Assembly: GCA_958450325.1 (NCBI GenBank) | Contig: OY288251.1 | Location: 63,753,666-63,817,665, forward strand | Origin: Agrostemma githago | Taxonomy: Eukaryota > Streptophyta > Magnoliopsida > Caryophyllales > Caryophyllaceae | DNA length: 64,000 nucleotides | Reading direction: 5' to 3' | Shown: piece after piece, positions 35,701 through 46,850 of the stretch | Layout of the letters: every line of letters starts with the position of its first letter | How positions within the stretch are numbered: the stretch's first letter is position 1 | The notes under the pieces: model-generated | Told to the model about the DNA's origin: nothing | The model's input: only the letters and a program-made list of their open reading frames with translations | Databases searched by the model: none | Position numbers and translations under genes: made by a program

Positions 35701-37057
35701 AAATCGGACTTAAGTTGTCCTATGAGAAACACCTAGCTTTTTTAGTTGGTCCTCCAAGAAACACGAATCAGACAAAAAATTAGTTGTGACATTATTGTCA
35801 TTGACATAATTGACAAAATCATATAATAATGCGAGAAATTGACGAAGCATGTAGAGCATTATTATTACAAAAATTGGAGGTGGAGAGTGGCAGCTAGAAA
35901 TAACCAATATTATGGGACCTAGACTCAACGCATTAGGGTTCGACATGATAGATCTGGGTCAAGTCCTGGACCCACTACCATCCCTAACCATAAGTTATTT
36001 GTTTCTTTTGCATTGCAATTTAGCTAATTTATTTTACATTCCTAAAATTTTATATTTTGCTTTGCATCTTCCATCTCTTATTTGCCAACTATTTTGACAT
36101 AGATGGTATATAAGTAGCCAACTTCACTATTCCATCACAAATATTCGGAATGATATGATCTTTATCATTTCAGATGATGATCTGAAACAAACATACTTGA
36201 TTAATTTTTTTCTCAATCTTGTTGGATATGTAGCTGTCGAATAGTGAAGCACATCCAGGATTCCATGATGAAGTGGACATGGAATTTCTAGGGACAACAT
36301 TTGGAAAACCATATGTATTACAAACAAATGTTTACATAAGAGGAAGTGGTGACGGGAATATCATTGGAAGAGAAATGAAGTTCCATCTATGGTTTGACCC
36401 AACCAAGGGATTTCATCACTACGCCATTTTTTGGAGTCCTAAAGAGATCATGTACGTATCTCACATGCCTTATTATTTTCTACCCTAACTTCCCCAACCC
36501 TATTCTGTAATATAATATGACTAAATACACGTTTCATTGATCAAAGAACTAAATATTCGTTACTTTCAATTAAGCTAAGCTTAAGGGTTATTTAATCTAA
36601 AATTGTAGTACAAGTATTGTATGAAAAATATGAATATATGTATGATTATTGTGGTATGGCTTTTTTTTGGTGTAGATTTTTGGTGGATGATATTCCTATA
36701 AGAAGGTATCCAAGAAAAAGTGATGCGACATTCCCATTAAGGCCAATGTGGATATATGGGTCGATATGGGACGCCTCATCTTGGGCAACAGAAGATGGAA
36801 AATACAAGGCCGACTACAGATATCAACCATTCATGGCTCAATACACCAACTTCAAAGCGGGTGGCTGCTCCGCCTACTCCTCCCCACGGTGTTGGCCTGT
36901 TTCCGCCTCTCCCTATGGCCGCGGTGGCCTAACAAGAAAACAATATTTTACGATGAGGTGGGTTCAAAATCGTTACATGACATACAACTATTGCAAAGAT
37001 AATAAAAGAGATCATTCCCTCACTCCCGAATGTTGGTTGCGTCGTGGTCATCGGTAA
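32736..37057 (+). CDS. XTH: Xyloglucan endotransglucosylase/hydrolase, group III type (XTH31/32-like), four exons
   Basis: Cuts and rejoins or hydrolyses xyloglucan in the cell wall (GH16). Exons 32736-32979, 33292-33392, 36234-36451 and 36676-37057 join with GT-AG introns into 945 nt, 314 residues. A Ser-rich then strongly hydrophobic N-terminus (about residues 1-33) is a likely secretion signal. The GH16 active site HDEVDMEFLGT carries Glu128 (nucleophile), Asp130 and Glu132 (acid/base). RNLWGPRHQKVD, LQPGYTAGVITAFY and the C-terminal XET region with four Cys (GGCSAY ... CKDN ... PECW) complete the family pattern. The extended SDATFPLRPMWIYGSIWDAS loop and QKVDHHALTIWLD are what suggest the XTH31/32 branch. 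Intron 2 (2841 bp) holds a Stowaway-like MITE and a decayed Copia. All catalytic residues are present, so the gene looks functional. Confidence 0.93.
33536..33722. mobile_element. Stowaway-like MITE (187 bp) in XTH intron 2
   Basis: Inverted ends CTCCCTCCGTTCCAATGAAT and, reversed, CTCCCTCCGTCCCAATGAAT, flanked by TA (33534-33535, 33723-33724). The near-identical ends over about 28 bp suggest a fairly young copy. An internal duplicate of the right end lies at about 33656-33672. Confidence 0.85.
34850..35950 (-). pseudogene. Decayed Ty1/Copia polyprotein in XTH intron 2
   Basis: On the minus strand, in several frames, one finds WHYKLGHLSSSILGTFIHL (the GAG-pre-integrase block, about 35630-35575), then HLDINKAFLQDTLSETVF (a reverse-transcriptase block with the DVNNAFLQG-like motif, about 35185-35130) and TKVIYGLNKPS (about 35090-35060). 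The order is correct for Copia but much of the core is deleted or unreadable. No LTRs were found. Confidence 0.6.
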
Positions 37058-38230
37058 TAATTTTGTAATTTACACCTTACAATTATATTTGATGTCATCC
37101 GCGCATAAGAACCTGAAATTTGAATTGTAATTGCATTGGCGATACTTTATTATTTATGCTTAACTTATCTCGCAACATGTTTGCATACCTATATATATGT
37201 ACTATATATGCAATGTTCTTATGTAAGATCATATAATGGAATAAGATTTGGCATTTTGTTCACATGATGATTTTATATTTTTCACAGAAGTAAAATACTT
37301 AGAGAGTTGCCATTGTTACATGGGTTGAGATCTAGTTGAGTTTAAAGGGTTGTTTCGTTCATGAACACTTTTAACTGTTGGATAATTATCCCACATCGTC
37401 ATGTTATTGGTTTGGTTATATGCTTCAAAAGAAACTCTTTTGTTTGTTGTTCCACATTGAGAAAATAAGGAATTGAGATCTATCCCACTTTGACTTAGTT
37501 TATCACTTGTAGTAAAGTGGACCTTTTATGGGGGGTGTGGGTTTGACCTCAAACCACACGTGATGGATTAGCTTTGTTGTGAGCTGCGACAGGGTCATAA
37601 AGAGGGTAGTAGGGGTCTTGAAACGAAGGGGAAGAAGGCGACTAGCAAGCAGGTCTAGGTGCAAGACGCGGAGAAATGTTGTGGGGAAGAGAACACATGA
37701 AGTTGCAAGGAGCTTGTAGACATCTTGAAGCGCGGTGATACAAGACGAATCAAAGGTTCCTAGTCGGTGCAATAAGTCCGGTCTTCGGATTCTCAAAAAC
37801 TCGGTGACCAGTTTTTGGTTCGGGCTAGCTCGACCTAGTTCACACTTCAAGAAAAAGTAAGATAAAAAATATTTAAACACTGGAAATTAAACCTAAAGAT
37901 TTTCAGCGTGGGTCTTTCTAATTGGTCTGATCTGATACGGATCCCTTTAAATATAATATTCACCGATCATTAGATTCAATCCAGTCCAGTTGTAGAGGGG
38001 GCTCAACAAAATATCATCCCGGGATGGGCCTCCAATATGCAATTGGCAATGAGCAAGAAGAGGTACACAACTACACACATGGTTGAAGTTGATGCCCATA
38101 AATACCAATATCACACACTCCTCAAGTTTCACCCTCACACAAAAATACCGTTGCCAATTGCCATACCTTATCGTCTCCTCCCTTCTCAACTCTCTCTCTC
38201 TTAGTATCACCTTATCTCGTTTCTTCAACA
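37058..38230. other. Intergenic region between XTH and the chloroplast RNA-binding protein gene
   Basis: Contains the 3' end of XTH and the promoter of the next gene. A 125-codon minus-strand ORF at 37503-37880 has no recognisable features and is not called. A 37-40-bp stretch at 37337-37376 is repeated at 42793-42829 beyond the next gene. TAAATA at about 38097-38102 could be the TATA box for the gene starting at 38231. Confidence 0.4.
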
Positions 38231-40895
38231 ATGGCTTCATCCACTTCTATCTTCATATCTTCGTTGACACCCAAAACTCTAATTTTCGCCAAACTCAACA
38301 CCCCTTTCACTCCCCTCTTCTTCACTTCCCCTTCAAAATCCGCTTCACTCAACACCCTTTCGTTCCCATCTTCCAAACGTTTGGAGCCGCTCACTTCCGG
38401 GTTTGTTCGAAGGGTCGCCGTTTCGTCTGAATACGGGCAGAGAGAGCAAGAGAACTTCTCCCCTGACCTGAAGCTCTTTGTGGGTAATCTTCCCTTCAAT
38501 GTCGACAGCGCCGAGCTCGCTGAATTGTTTGGAAATGCCGGAACTGTTGAAATGGTTGAGGTAATCTATTTTATTCACGGGGTTCTTTTGTTTGAGGTGA
38601 ATTTTGGTCTTTGAATTAAACATGTAATCTCCGGAGTATTATTTGTTTGGACTGGAGTATTGGTAACAAGACCCACAAAATTTCTGGTTTCCTAAATGTC
38701 AATAGGAATACCAATCTGGGATTATCTATTTTTCTGATGTTTATTTTAGTAATTTACTGATTTGCTGTTCTGTAATGAAGAATTTTAATTTTACAGGGTT
38801 TAGATAGGGTTTTATTTATTTATTTCCCTGGTATAAAAATGAGTCCACTCCAAATGTTTCCTTAGTCGGAGGTAAATTAATTTGTGGCTGGTAGGATGGA
38901 TATGGAGGGATCTATTTTCCTTTTCCTTCCTCTCTAATTAGCTAACCAAACCCTTGAATTCCTCTATCCAAACAAAGTGGAAGCTTTTTCAATTTGGTAT
39001 GTAGCGTCTTTTGGTTGGCATTTTGTGTGCTGATGTTCCATGTTGTGTTAATGGTTGGAGCAGGTCATCTATGACAAAACTACTGGGAGAAGCAGAGGCT
39101 TTGGGTTTGTGACCATGTCTTCTTCGCAGGAAGTGGAGGCTGCTGCTCAGCGATTCAATGGCTATGTAATTTATTCAACTATTTCCGTTATATACATTTT
39201 TATGACTTGCATTGTCGCAGTTTATGATTCTTGTTATGTGCAGTGCAGTCTTCTTCTCTAAGCATGTTCGTTTCACTTATCCGTCATTGACAAAAACTTA
39301 AGTTATGAACTTCAATTGTTGTAGGACTCAAAAACTGAAAGATGTGAATTGACCGACAACGTTAATAGAATATAAACGAGTCTCAACCATCGCCTTAAGG
39401 TTTTGGTTGAGTTGATTCGTTAACATGGTATCAGAGTTCGAGATATTGGGGGCTGCCAGGGTTCGAACTTGTGACCTCTGGCTCTGATACCATGTTAACG
39501 AACCATCTCAACCAAAACCTTAAGGCGGTGGTTGAGACCCGTTTATATTCTATTAAACATAATTTCCCAGTAGCTAGCACATTCTACTCCGTCCCTTCCA
39601 TTTAATTTGGTACATTTGATTAAAATATAACTCACGTATATTAAACGAATGTATAGAATCAAATGGAACGGAGAGAGTATGTTATTGAACTCTGAATTCA
39701 GAAGAAAAGTTGCTTTGGTGTTTCGTACTAAATCGTTTGGGGGAATATACTTCCCGCGTTTCCTTTTTTTTGGTCGTTTCAATCTTCATTTCCTCTCCTA
39801 ATACTCCGTAACAGCTACCCTGCATGTCTTGTGGGATGACTTGTTAGGTGTGAATGACCTTGTGTACCCATTTTGATGGCAAATTGGCCCATTTTTCATA
39901 ACTTTTTTTTATTAACTTTTGTGAAATGGGCCTATTTGTACTTCTCATAGAAGTTATGTTTTTGAGATTGCAAACACTTTTGATGAACAGGAACTTGAGG
40001 GAAGACCATTGAGAGTGAATGCAGGGCCTCCACCCCCTAAAAGGGAAGGGGGCTTTGAGGCAAGGGGTGGCGGAGGAGGTGGAAGAAGTTTTGACAATGC
40101 TAACAGAATTCACGTCAGTAATCTTTCATGGCAAGTTGACGATTCATCCTTGAAGACTCTCTTCAGTGAGTCAGGTGAAGTGGTGGAAGCCAAGGTTATA
40201 CATGACAGAGAGACCGGTCGTTCAAGAGGGTTTGGGTTTGTGACCTATGGTTCTGCTGATGAGGTCAACAGTGCAATTGAGTCCTTGGATGGTGTGGTAA
40301 GAACCTTCGACTATCTTTATCCATTAGACTCAGATACAAGTCTTCAAATAATTATTGTTTTTGTAATTAAACTCAAACCCTCTACATCTGTCTGACTGAT
40401 GCATCAAAACTCCTTAAAACAATACTTGTATGTGGGAGCCAAAAGTTTCTCACATTCACTATTCATTGGACTCGTCATGAGTTTTTGAATTTTAAGATCC
40501 GACTTTAGACCGATTCCCCCTCCTTTGCCCTTGGGCACACCCCATACCCATCGTAGTTTGAGCTTGCATTTGAGACCCAGATTAAGGCTGTCTTAGGGCT
40601 CGCTTGGGATAGGGGTAATGATTCCGGGGGTAATAGTTCGAAAATGAACTAGAAAATGACGGAGAGTAGTGATGATGTTAAGCGAAAATGGAGAAAATGA
40701 ATGTAATCTAGCCTATTGGAGAAAATGATGTCTTTATGCGTCGGTGAATATTTGTTTGTCATTCTGCTTTTCACTTTCAAGCGATTATGTTTCATTCCGT
40801 TGCACCTATTATATGGCCTTTTATTATTTGTTTAGGATTTCAATGGGAGGAATATTCGAGTGACTGTTGCAGAATCCAAACCAAGGCGATTTTAA
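38231..40895 (+). CDS. Chloroplast ribonucleoprotein with two RRM domains (CP29/CP31 type), four exons
   Basis: Nuclear-encoded proteins of this family bind many chloroplast mRNAs and support their stability, editing and processing. Exons 38231-38560, 39064-39165, 39991-40296 and 40836-40895 are all in phase 0, with GT-AG introns, and give 265 residues. Residues 1 to about 65 are Ser/Thr/Pro-rich with few acidic residues, a typical plastid transit peptide. RRM1 (about 81-156) has RNP2 KLFVGNLPF and RNP1 SRGFGFVTM. A Gly-rich linker follows (GFEARGGGGGGR). RRM2 (about 183-258) has RIHVSNLSW and SRGFGFVTY. The protein is a little shorter than CP29/CP31 homologues, with a short acidic segment before RRM1, so which paralogue it is cannot be fixed. 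No damage is seen. Confidence 0.93.
39362..39555. repeat. Palindromic LTR-like sequence in intron 2 of the chloroplast RNA-binding protein gene
   Basis: Two arms of about 75 bp (39362-39436 and 39482-39555) are inverted copies of each other. Each runs from TTAATAGAATATAAACG to TTAACATGGTATCAGAG. The last part looks like an LTR end plus the TGGTATCAGAG initiator-Met-tRNA primer-binding site. It may be two head-to-head TRIM or Copia LTR fragments, or a MITE that resembles them. Confidence 0.6.
39587..39677. mobile_element. Short Stowaway-like MITE (91 bp) in intron 2
   Basis: Ends CTCCGTCCCTTCCATTTAAT and AATCAAATGGAACGGAGAGAG with TA on both sides. It shares its internal AAAATATAACTCACGTATAT-like block with the remnant at 31568-31657. 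Confidence 0.75.
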
Positions 40896-41404
40896 CGTGA
40901 AACAAGTAGTGCCTCTTGGAATCAAGATGGAACAATAGGTACCATTGTTATCCCTCCTTTTGTTTTAATCTCTGGTCCAGGAAATTGCAAGACTTACTTT
41001 TAACAGTTTACAAATGTCTCATATAATGTCGATTTCCTCATTTACTTGTAAGGCTTAGTAGTTAAAAATTAATATGCATTCCTATAAGGTGATATCAAAG
41101 TGTGTCGTATTGGCCAGGTTGCGGGGAATTTGATATGCGTCTGAGCCTTCCTTCTGGGAATGTGTTATAGGAGCTCAGTTTGGTTCATTTAGGTGTTTGT
41201 AAACTATATCATATGATGATATGGGCGTAGCCGCGTAGACAGGGTGTTAGATGAATTAATTCAACTCTGTAATCATATCCACAGAATTTTGGCCGAGTTG
41301 AATTTTGGTGTATGCTTTGTTTTGTAAATTGGCCTTTGCGCTAGTAACTCGCCTACGGGGCATGCTTGGATTTGGTAACAAGTTCTTTTTGAGAGGTACA
41401 CCAA

Positions 41405-41670
41405 TTTTATTTTCTTTTTTTTTTTGGTGAGGAGGGAACTCGTAGCCGCTACCTTGGTTATTGCCTTCGGGTGTACGCAATAACCTGTAAATCACGTACA
41501 CCATGTAAGCTACCCTTTGGACTTTGGGCGACAAACTCGACATCTAGATGAGATAACTTCAAGCCATATAAATTCCACAATAATGCTCTTGCAGCCGTTG
41601 CAGGGGCTTGAACTTGAAAGCATGAAGTTGTGGTCACATGTTTTAATCACTAGGCTACACTTTTGCGGGT
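41405..41670 (-). mobile_element. tRNA-derived SINE (266 bp) with perfect target duplication
   Basis: On the minus strand the head has TAGCCTAGTGA (A box) and AGTTCAAGCCC (B box). The body contains GGTAGCGGCTACGAGTTCCC, a block typical of plant SINEs, and the 3' end runs into an A-rich tail. GAGGTACACCAA occurs at 41393-41404 and 41671-41682 (plus strand), a perfect 12-bp target duplication. Confidence 0.85.
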
Positions 41671-41840
41671 GAGGTACACCAAGTTTAGTATGCGGTACAA
41701 GACAATTCAGTTTTTTAACCCCAGAAAAATCTTCCCATTTTCTTATTTTAATTATCCGTTTTAATTATTTGTTTACTTTTTCTATTTTTGCAAGGAGTAT
41801 TTTATTTTATTTTATTTTTGTTGAAAATGTAAATATTGTA

Positions 41841-41926
41841 CTCCCTTTATATCATATTGTTCTTCATCTTTTAATAAAATATTCATATATATTAAAGAAA
41901 GGGGAAACAATATGATATGGAGGGAG
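41841..41926. mobile_element. Short Stowaway-like MITE (86 bp)
   Basis: Ends CTCCCTTTATATCATATTGT and, at the right, AACAATATGATATGGAGGGAG, flanked by TA. Confidence 0.8.
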
Positions 41927-42351
41927 TACATATTAAAATCTCATTAAGCATTACACCATGTCGAACTATCAAGGTAATTGATACTCACATCCATACCTGA
42001 TACAATCACTCTCTATCTATCGAGCTACGTACGTGGGACTCAGACTCTTGTAGGGAATGTAACACGGAGGTCCATGATCTAGCTCACATGGTACTCAGAC
42101 TCTTGTAGCACTTTTCTGTCATGGTTGGCAAAAAAAAAAAAAAAAAAGAGCTACGTACGTGGTATTTTGCTAGCTCCTTTACTCCTCACACTAGTAACCT
42201 CTTTGATGAGTTTAATCATATGTTGGGGGTATACGAGGAGTAATGTTACATTAACAACTACGATAGTATCAGAATGATGAGTAGAATGTAACAGTTAACG
42301 TAATAGTTTTACATTTAGTATTGATAGTAACAAAATGAGGACAAGGATATA

Positions 42352-42586
42352 CTTCCTCCGTTCGAATCTAAATGGTACGTTTGCTTTTTCACGTTGTCGA
42401 GATACGTTTACACCGTCAATATCTTTCATTTTACATTAACAAAAATTATACTCCATAAAAATTTGATATTCTTAGTTTACTCATAAAGACGAATTAAACA
42501 AGATCTCACATGAATATTAACGATTCTCTTGAGTTGTGAATAGTGTTTAAAAGGAAAGTGCACCTTTTGAATTTGAACGGAGAGAG
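42352..42586. mobile_element. Stowaway-like MITE (235 bp)
   Basis: Ends CTTCCTCCGTTCGAATCTAA and TTTGAATTTGAACGGAGAGAG, flanked by TA. The interior is AT-rich without ORF. Confidence 0.75.
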
Positions 42587-44097
42587 TAACTAGTACCGTA
42601 ACAACAAATTATTATAGGGAAGTTGAAAGGAAGTTTGATAATATCTGGAAGTGAGAGAGGTGAGGATGAATTTCTTTCATTCATACTCTCATTAGTAACT
42701 ATTGCATCCATAGTAAGTTGGTAAATGTGATAAAGTAAACTGAGAGGCAAAAAGCAAAAACAAATTGAAATTGAAACATCAATGAGAGAAATTTGAGTTT
42801 AAAGGGTTGTCTCATGAACACTTTTAACTACATCTTATTTGTTTCGCTTATAATTGTCTAAAAGTTTTACTCCCTCCTATTCCTCATTTTCTTCCTCTTT
42901 CATTAAAATATATATACCTCATATATACTCCGTATTAAAAAAAGGGGAAGAAAATGAGAAATACTCGTAAGAGGAAGTACCTAAATGAAAATCTGCTATT
43001 TCCTAAAAGAAATGATTGAAGTCTTACATGAATGAAAACATTCTCTCTCCTAAAATATTTGTTTTTTGGTAAATAAGAAGTAGGACTAGCCCAAAATGAA
43101 ATACGAGTACAAAGGTAAATAAAAACTAGAAGCATAAAAAGGGACATAACGAGTCCACGTCACACTCCTTGCATCCTGCTCCATCAGTTGAAACAGATCC
43201 CCTGGCATACTCCATACTTAATGATGTCTAACTTTTGATATTGTGAGACGCCCAAGTCAGCTAATCAATCCGCACACGCATTCGCCTCCCTATAGATATG
43301 TATAACATTAACCTGCCATGTCGAATCTTGAATGAACGATTTGCAAAGTTTGATCATGTGTGAGTAGGCTGTGGGGAGTAAATCTTCCGACTTCATAAGA
43401 CTCTCAACAACTCGGGAATCCGTTTGAATTATAAACTTAGGAGTGTTTGGTTGGAGGTTTTGGAATGGATTGGAATGGAATCAACAATCCTAGTGTTTGG
43501 TTGATTGCTTTTGGATTGGAGTTAGAAACCTAAGAGGTTCTAATCCTCATCCAACCCCTTGGAATCCTAATCCTAAGCTTATAGCTATGATTCCAATTCC
43601 ATCCTCCCTCATCTATCATGAAACACATTTTACAATCCATTTCGGATCAAATCAAACAAGTATTAACAAGTCTTGAGTTCTAACTTCATACCTATCTGGT
43701 TTTAGAATCCATTCCATTTCGTTCCAACCCAATGATCAAACCCCTCATTAAAGCCATAAACTCAGCTCGAGTGACAGTAGCAATTCTCAATTTCTTAGCA
43801 AAAGCAACTAGTATCTTACCCAAGGAGTCCCGGAATACTCCTCCCGCATCCGACATATCCGGATTTCCTTTTGACGCACCGTCAACATTAAGGGTGCGTT
43901 TGGATAAGAGGAAATGGAGGGAAAGGGAGGGATGGACTATCCTTTGTTTGGATACCAATTAGGAAGGGAAGGAAATGGAGAGATGAGATTGATTCATTTT
44001 AGTGTAAAATAAAATCTTGCCTAAATAGGCAAGATTTGGAAGGAAAATGGTTTGTCTTTCCATTAATCATACAATTTCATACAATTACAAATTTATA

Positions 44098-44288
44098 CTC
44101 CCTCCGGTTCTCTGGAATTGCAACATTTGCTTTATACACAAGGAATAAGGTTGTGAGTGTGGGTGGTGGGTCTCACTAATAAAGTAAAACTTCTCCACTA
44201 ACAAAAACATACCCAATATAGAAATGTGGCAATTCTAGTGAAACTACCCTAAAAGTAATATGTTGCAATTCCGAAGAACCGGAGGGAG
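44098..44288. mobile_element. Stowaway-like MITE (191 bp) inside the Harbinger-like element
   Basis: Ends CTCCCTCCGGTTCTCTGGAA and, at the right, TTCCGAAGAACCGGAGGGAG, flanked by TA. Nested two deep: MITE in Harbinger-like element in LINE. Confidence 0.85.
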
Positions 44289-44344
44289 TACTTGCTAAAC
44301 AAATTATTTACACTCATTTTATCTCCTTATTTTTTTTGACTTTT

Positions 44345-44970
44345 TTTCTTCCGTTCGCCTTACAGGTGAGTCGAGTTAGGATAAAAAATGTATAAAAAAA
44401 ATTACAATGACTTATTTTTTCAGTTACGGGTGAGGATAAAAAATTACGACGATTTGTTTTTTTTTTCCAATACATGTAAATCAGGTTAGTACAAAAAAAA
44501 TTACTATTTTTTTTTCCCGATACGGGTGAGTCAGACGAGGATAAAAAAATTACGACGATTTTTTTTCCCGTTACGGGTAAGTCGGGCTAGGATAAATTAC
44601 GACGATTTTTTTTTCCCGATACTTGTGAGTCAGGTTAGAATAAAAAAATTACGACGATTTTTTTTCTTGTTACGGGTGAGTCGGGGTAGGATAAATTACG
44701 ACAATTTGTTCTTTTTTCCGATACTTGTGAGTCAGGTTAGGATAAAAAAAATTACGACGACTTTTTTTCCCCGTTACGGGTGAGTCGAGTTAGTTTAAAT
44801 TACGACGATTTTTTTTCCACTGATACGTGTGAGTTGGGTTAGGATAAGAAAACTTATAAAAAAAATTACGACGCCTTTTTTTCGTTACGGTTGAGTCAGG
44901 TTAGGATAAAAAAATGACACCTTGTTTTTTTTCCGCATGGCCCTTACGGTGAGTCGGGTTAAGATAACGC
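44345..44970 (+). repeat. ~50-bp minisatellite (about 12 units)
   Basis: Units of the form GTGAGTCGGGTTAGGATAAA, then AAATTACGACGATTTTTTTT, CCCGTTACGG, repeat every 49-61 bp. Units ending in TTACGGGT and ATACTTGT tend to alternate in the middle of the array, suggesting a 100-bp higher-order period. A stray unit is at about 45095-45150. Confidence 0.8.
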
Positions 44971-45747
44971 GCTGTTCTGGTAGACTTGTATTCAGACACT
45001 TTTAGTTAACTCCAGTTAGACGGATTCAGTTTAATTCAGTTCAGACACATTCAATTTAGTTTTTTTTATGTCATATTTGTTTTTTCATCGCGGATGAGTC
45101 AGTTAGGATAATAAAGCGAATAAAAAAAATTACGAGTGAGTCACTGAGTTGAGTTGATTAAAAAACTAATAAAATTTTATTTTATTTTTATCAATTTTTA
45201 AGTCATTTTTTGTTATATTTAAACAAGTCAAAAATTAATAATCGTAATACATTTGTTCCTCCCTAATAAAAACACTTTTATCAATCCTCCTCTCCCTCCC
45301 TTCCCTCATTCATGTTATCCAAGCAACCATCTTTCTCCCTCCCTTTCTCTCCCCTCCTTCTCCCTCCCTTCCATTTCCCTCCTATTTAGTTATCCAAACG
45401 GACCCTAAGTGTAACCCAATCCAGAGGAGGAGCTAGCCATTTAATTGAAACTTCCTTCTGTCTCTCTGTATGTCCGTTGTTCATAATATCTGTGGGCTCC
45501 TTGGCGTTAATCACCTCCCATATCCAGTGCATGATAAACGAATAACCATGTGTGGGAATGTCTTCTGCCTGATCAAAAACCCAACAATTTATCCACCGCC
45601 ACACCCACCACTGGGAACGTTGTTGGCCAACTTTCCAATCCCTTCTCAGTGCCCACCGACAAATTGGAGATCTTATTAATAGCAAAAAACATTTGTGATT
45701 TAGAAAATGGAAACCATTGCCATACCTTTCTCGCTTCTGGACAGTCC

Positions 45748-46850
45748 TGTTAGATTTAATCCGACTAAATACTGAAATTTCATACTAAATTAATTGGTAT
45801 ACCGAATTGCGGGAGCGTACCTGACTCCATTGGAGAAGGAAAGCGGAACGGGAGTCACTTGATTATGATCTTCTAACAAACACACTCGCCTTTAGGGTTC
45901 TCGCTACTGATGTAATGTATAAGAGTTTAGGTTAGAGTGTGCTGTCAAGGACCATAACCCTGACTATATATTGGGAGAGACATGAAACCCTAATCACTTA
46001 TATTGTCCTCTTTAGTGGATATGCTTATCATGTATCTACACTATTATAGTATCTGACCCATACTTTATAAGACCTAAACAAGCCCGTGTTTGTATTATTA
46101 TGACGGATCACATATTTGGGCTTAACTTTAGTGATAGCTAATGAATACAGTAGGTCCAATTAGTATTGTCAACGTATATTATATTACACCCATAATTCTT
46201 ACAATCTCTCACTTGGGTCATATACTAATATATGCGTAACACCAGAATTGTATTCATTATAACCTTATGAGTTCAATAGTGCTATCAAACATTCTAACCA
46301 CCGTCTTATGCAATTCGGTCCATTAATCATATGTACAAAGAACCAAAGCGGCCTTTACCACAGTTTGTCATAACAGTACCTATCAATGATCACATATGCA
46401 AACATGACTAACGACATGAATCTAGTAAAGGAGTGTAGCATAGAAATAGCAACCGAATGTGATCCAAATATGCATATTTCCAACCGGTCCTCTTAATTGA
46501 GGTCAACAACATAATAAGCAAGAAGCAGAGTAAAACTTAAAAACTGAAAACTTTATTGCATGCATATCCTTAACCAAATAAAATTGTCATACAAGCAATG
46601 AAAAATACAAACTACCACTGAAATTGTATATTCTAAAGTGGTAACACCCATACGAGCAGTATGCCCTAGAAATACTTTGGGCGGTAGCCCTTGGTAAGTG
46701 GATCCGCAATCATGGAGTTTGTTCCGATATGCTGTATAGACAATTGATCACTCTGCACTCTTTCCTTCAAAGCTCGAAACTTGATATCAATATGTTTTGA
46801 CAGTGTCGAGCTTTTATTTTTGTTTATATAAATAGGAAACTATTCTCCCC
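45748..46850 (-). mobile_element. 3' end of a Ty1/Copia retrotransposon (truncated)
   Basis: The LTR is 45748-46203 (456 bp; on the minus strand TGTAAGAATTATG...AATCTAACA). It is preceded by CAAGTGAGAGAT, close to the Copia polypurine tract AAGTGGGAGAT. Upstream on the minus strand (about 46830-46650) the end of the Copia RNase H reads KHIDIKFRALKERVQ and MIADPLTKGYRPKYF, then a stop. The rest of the element and the 5' LTR are missing; the break near 46850 joins LINE sequence. Confidence 0.75.

Larger units (their letters stand above)
40896..43157. other. Intergenic region downstream of the RNA-binding protein gene
   Basis: No protein gene is supported. It holds a SINE (41405-41670), two Stowaway-like MITEs (41841-41926, 42352-42586), a poly(A) run at about 42131-42147, a TA-flanked MITE remnant at about 42870-42975 and the second copy of a 37-bp repeat (42793-42829). 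Confidence 0.5.
43892..45405. mobile_element. Non-autonomous PIF/Harbinger-like element (1514 bp)
   Basis: The inverted ends GGGTGCGTTTGGATAA and GGGTCCGTTTGGATAA (reverse of the right end) differ at one base. TAA flanks both sides (43889-43891, 45406-45408), the usual target of this superfamily. The subterminal regions are GGGAGGGA/TCCCTCCC-rich. It contains a Stowaway-like MITE (44098-44288) and a 50-bp minisatellite, and no transposase. Its removal rejoins the LINE RNase H reading frame. Confidence 0.8.
43158..45747 (-). pseudogene. LINE ORF2 C-terminus (zinc-binding and RNase H domains), interrupted by DNA transposons
   Basis: On the minus strand the right part (45747-45409) contains INCWVFDQAEDIPTHGYSF and IKWLAPPLDWVTL. 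After the insertion 43892-45405 the frame goes on with LNVDGASKGNPDMSDAGGVF, TRAEFMALMRGLIIGL and, after another insert, FIIQTDSRVVESLMKS. These are the D, E and D of a plant LINE-type RNase H. It probably belongs to the same LINE as the reverse-transcriptase pieces at 46851-47713. A MITE-like insert at about 43440-43744 (ends GGAGTGTTTGGTTGG and its inverse) breaks the RNase H. Confidence 0.65.

Noticed and set aside
37503..37880. 125-codon minus-strand ORF between the two host genes
   Set aside because: No recognisable domain, no promoter or conserved context; compatible with chance or an old transposon fragment.
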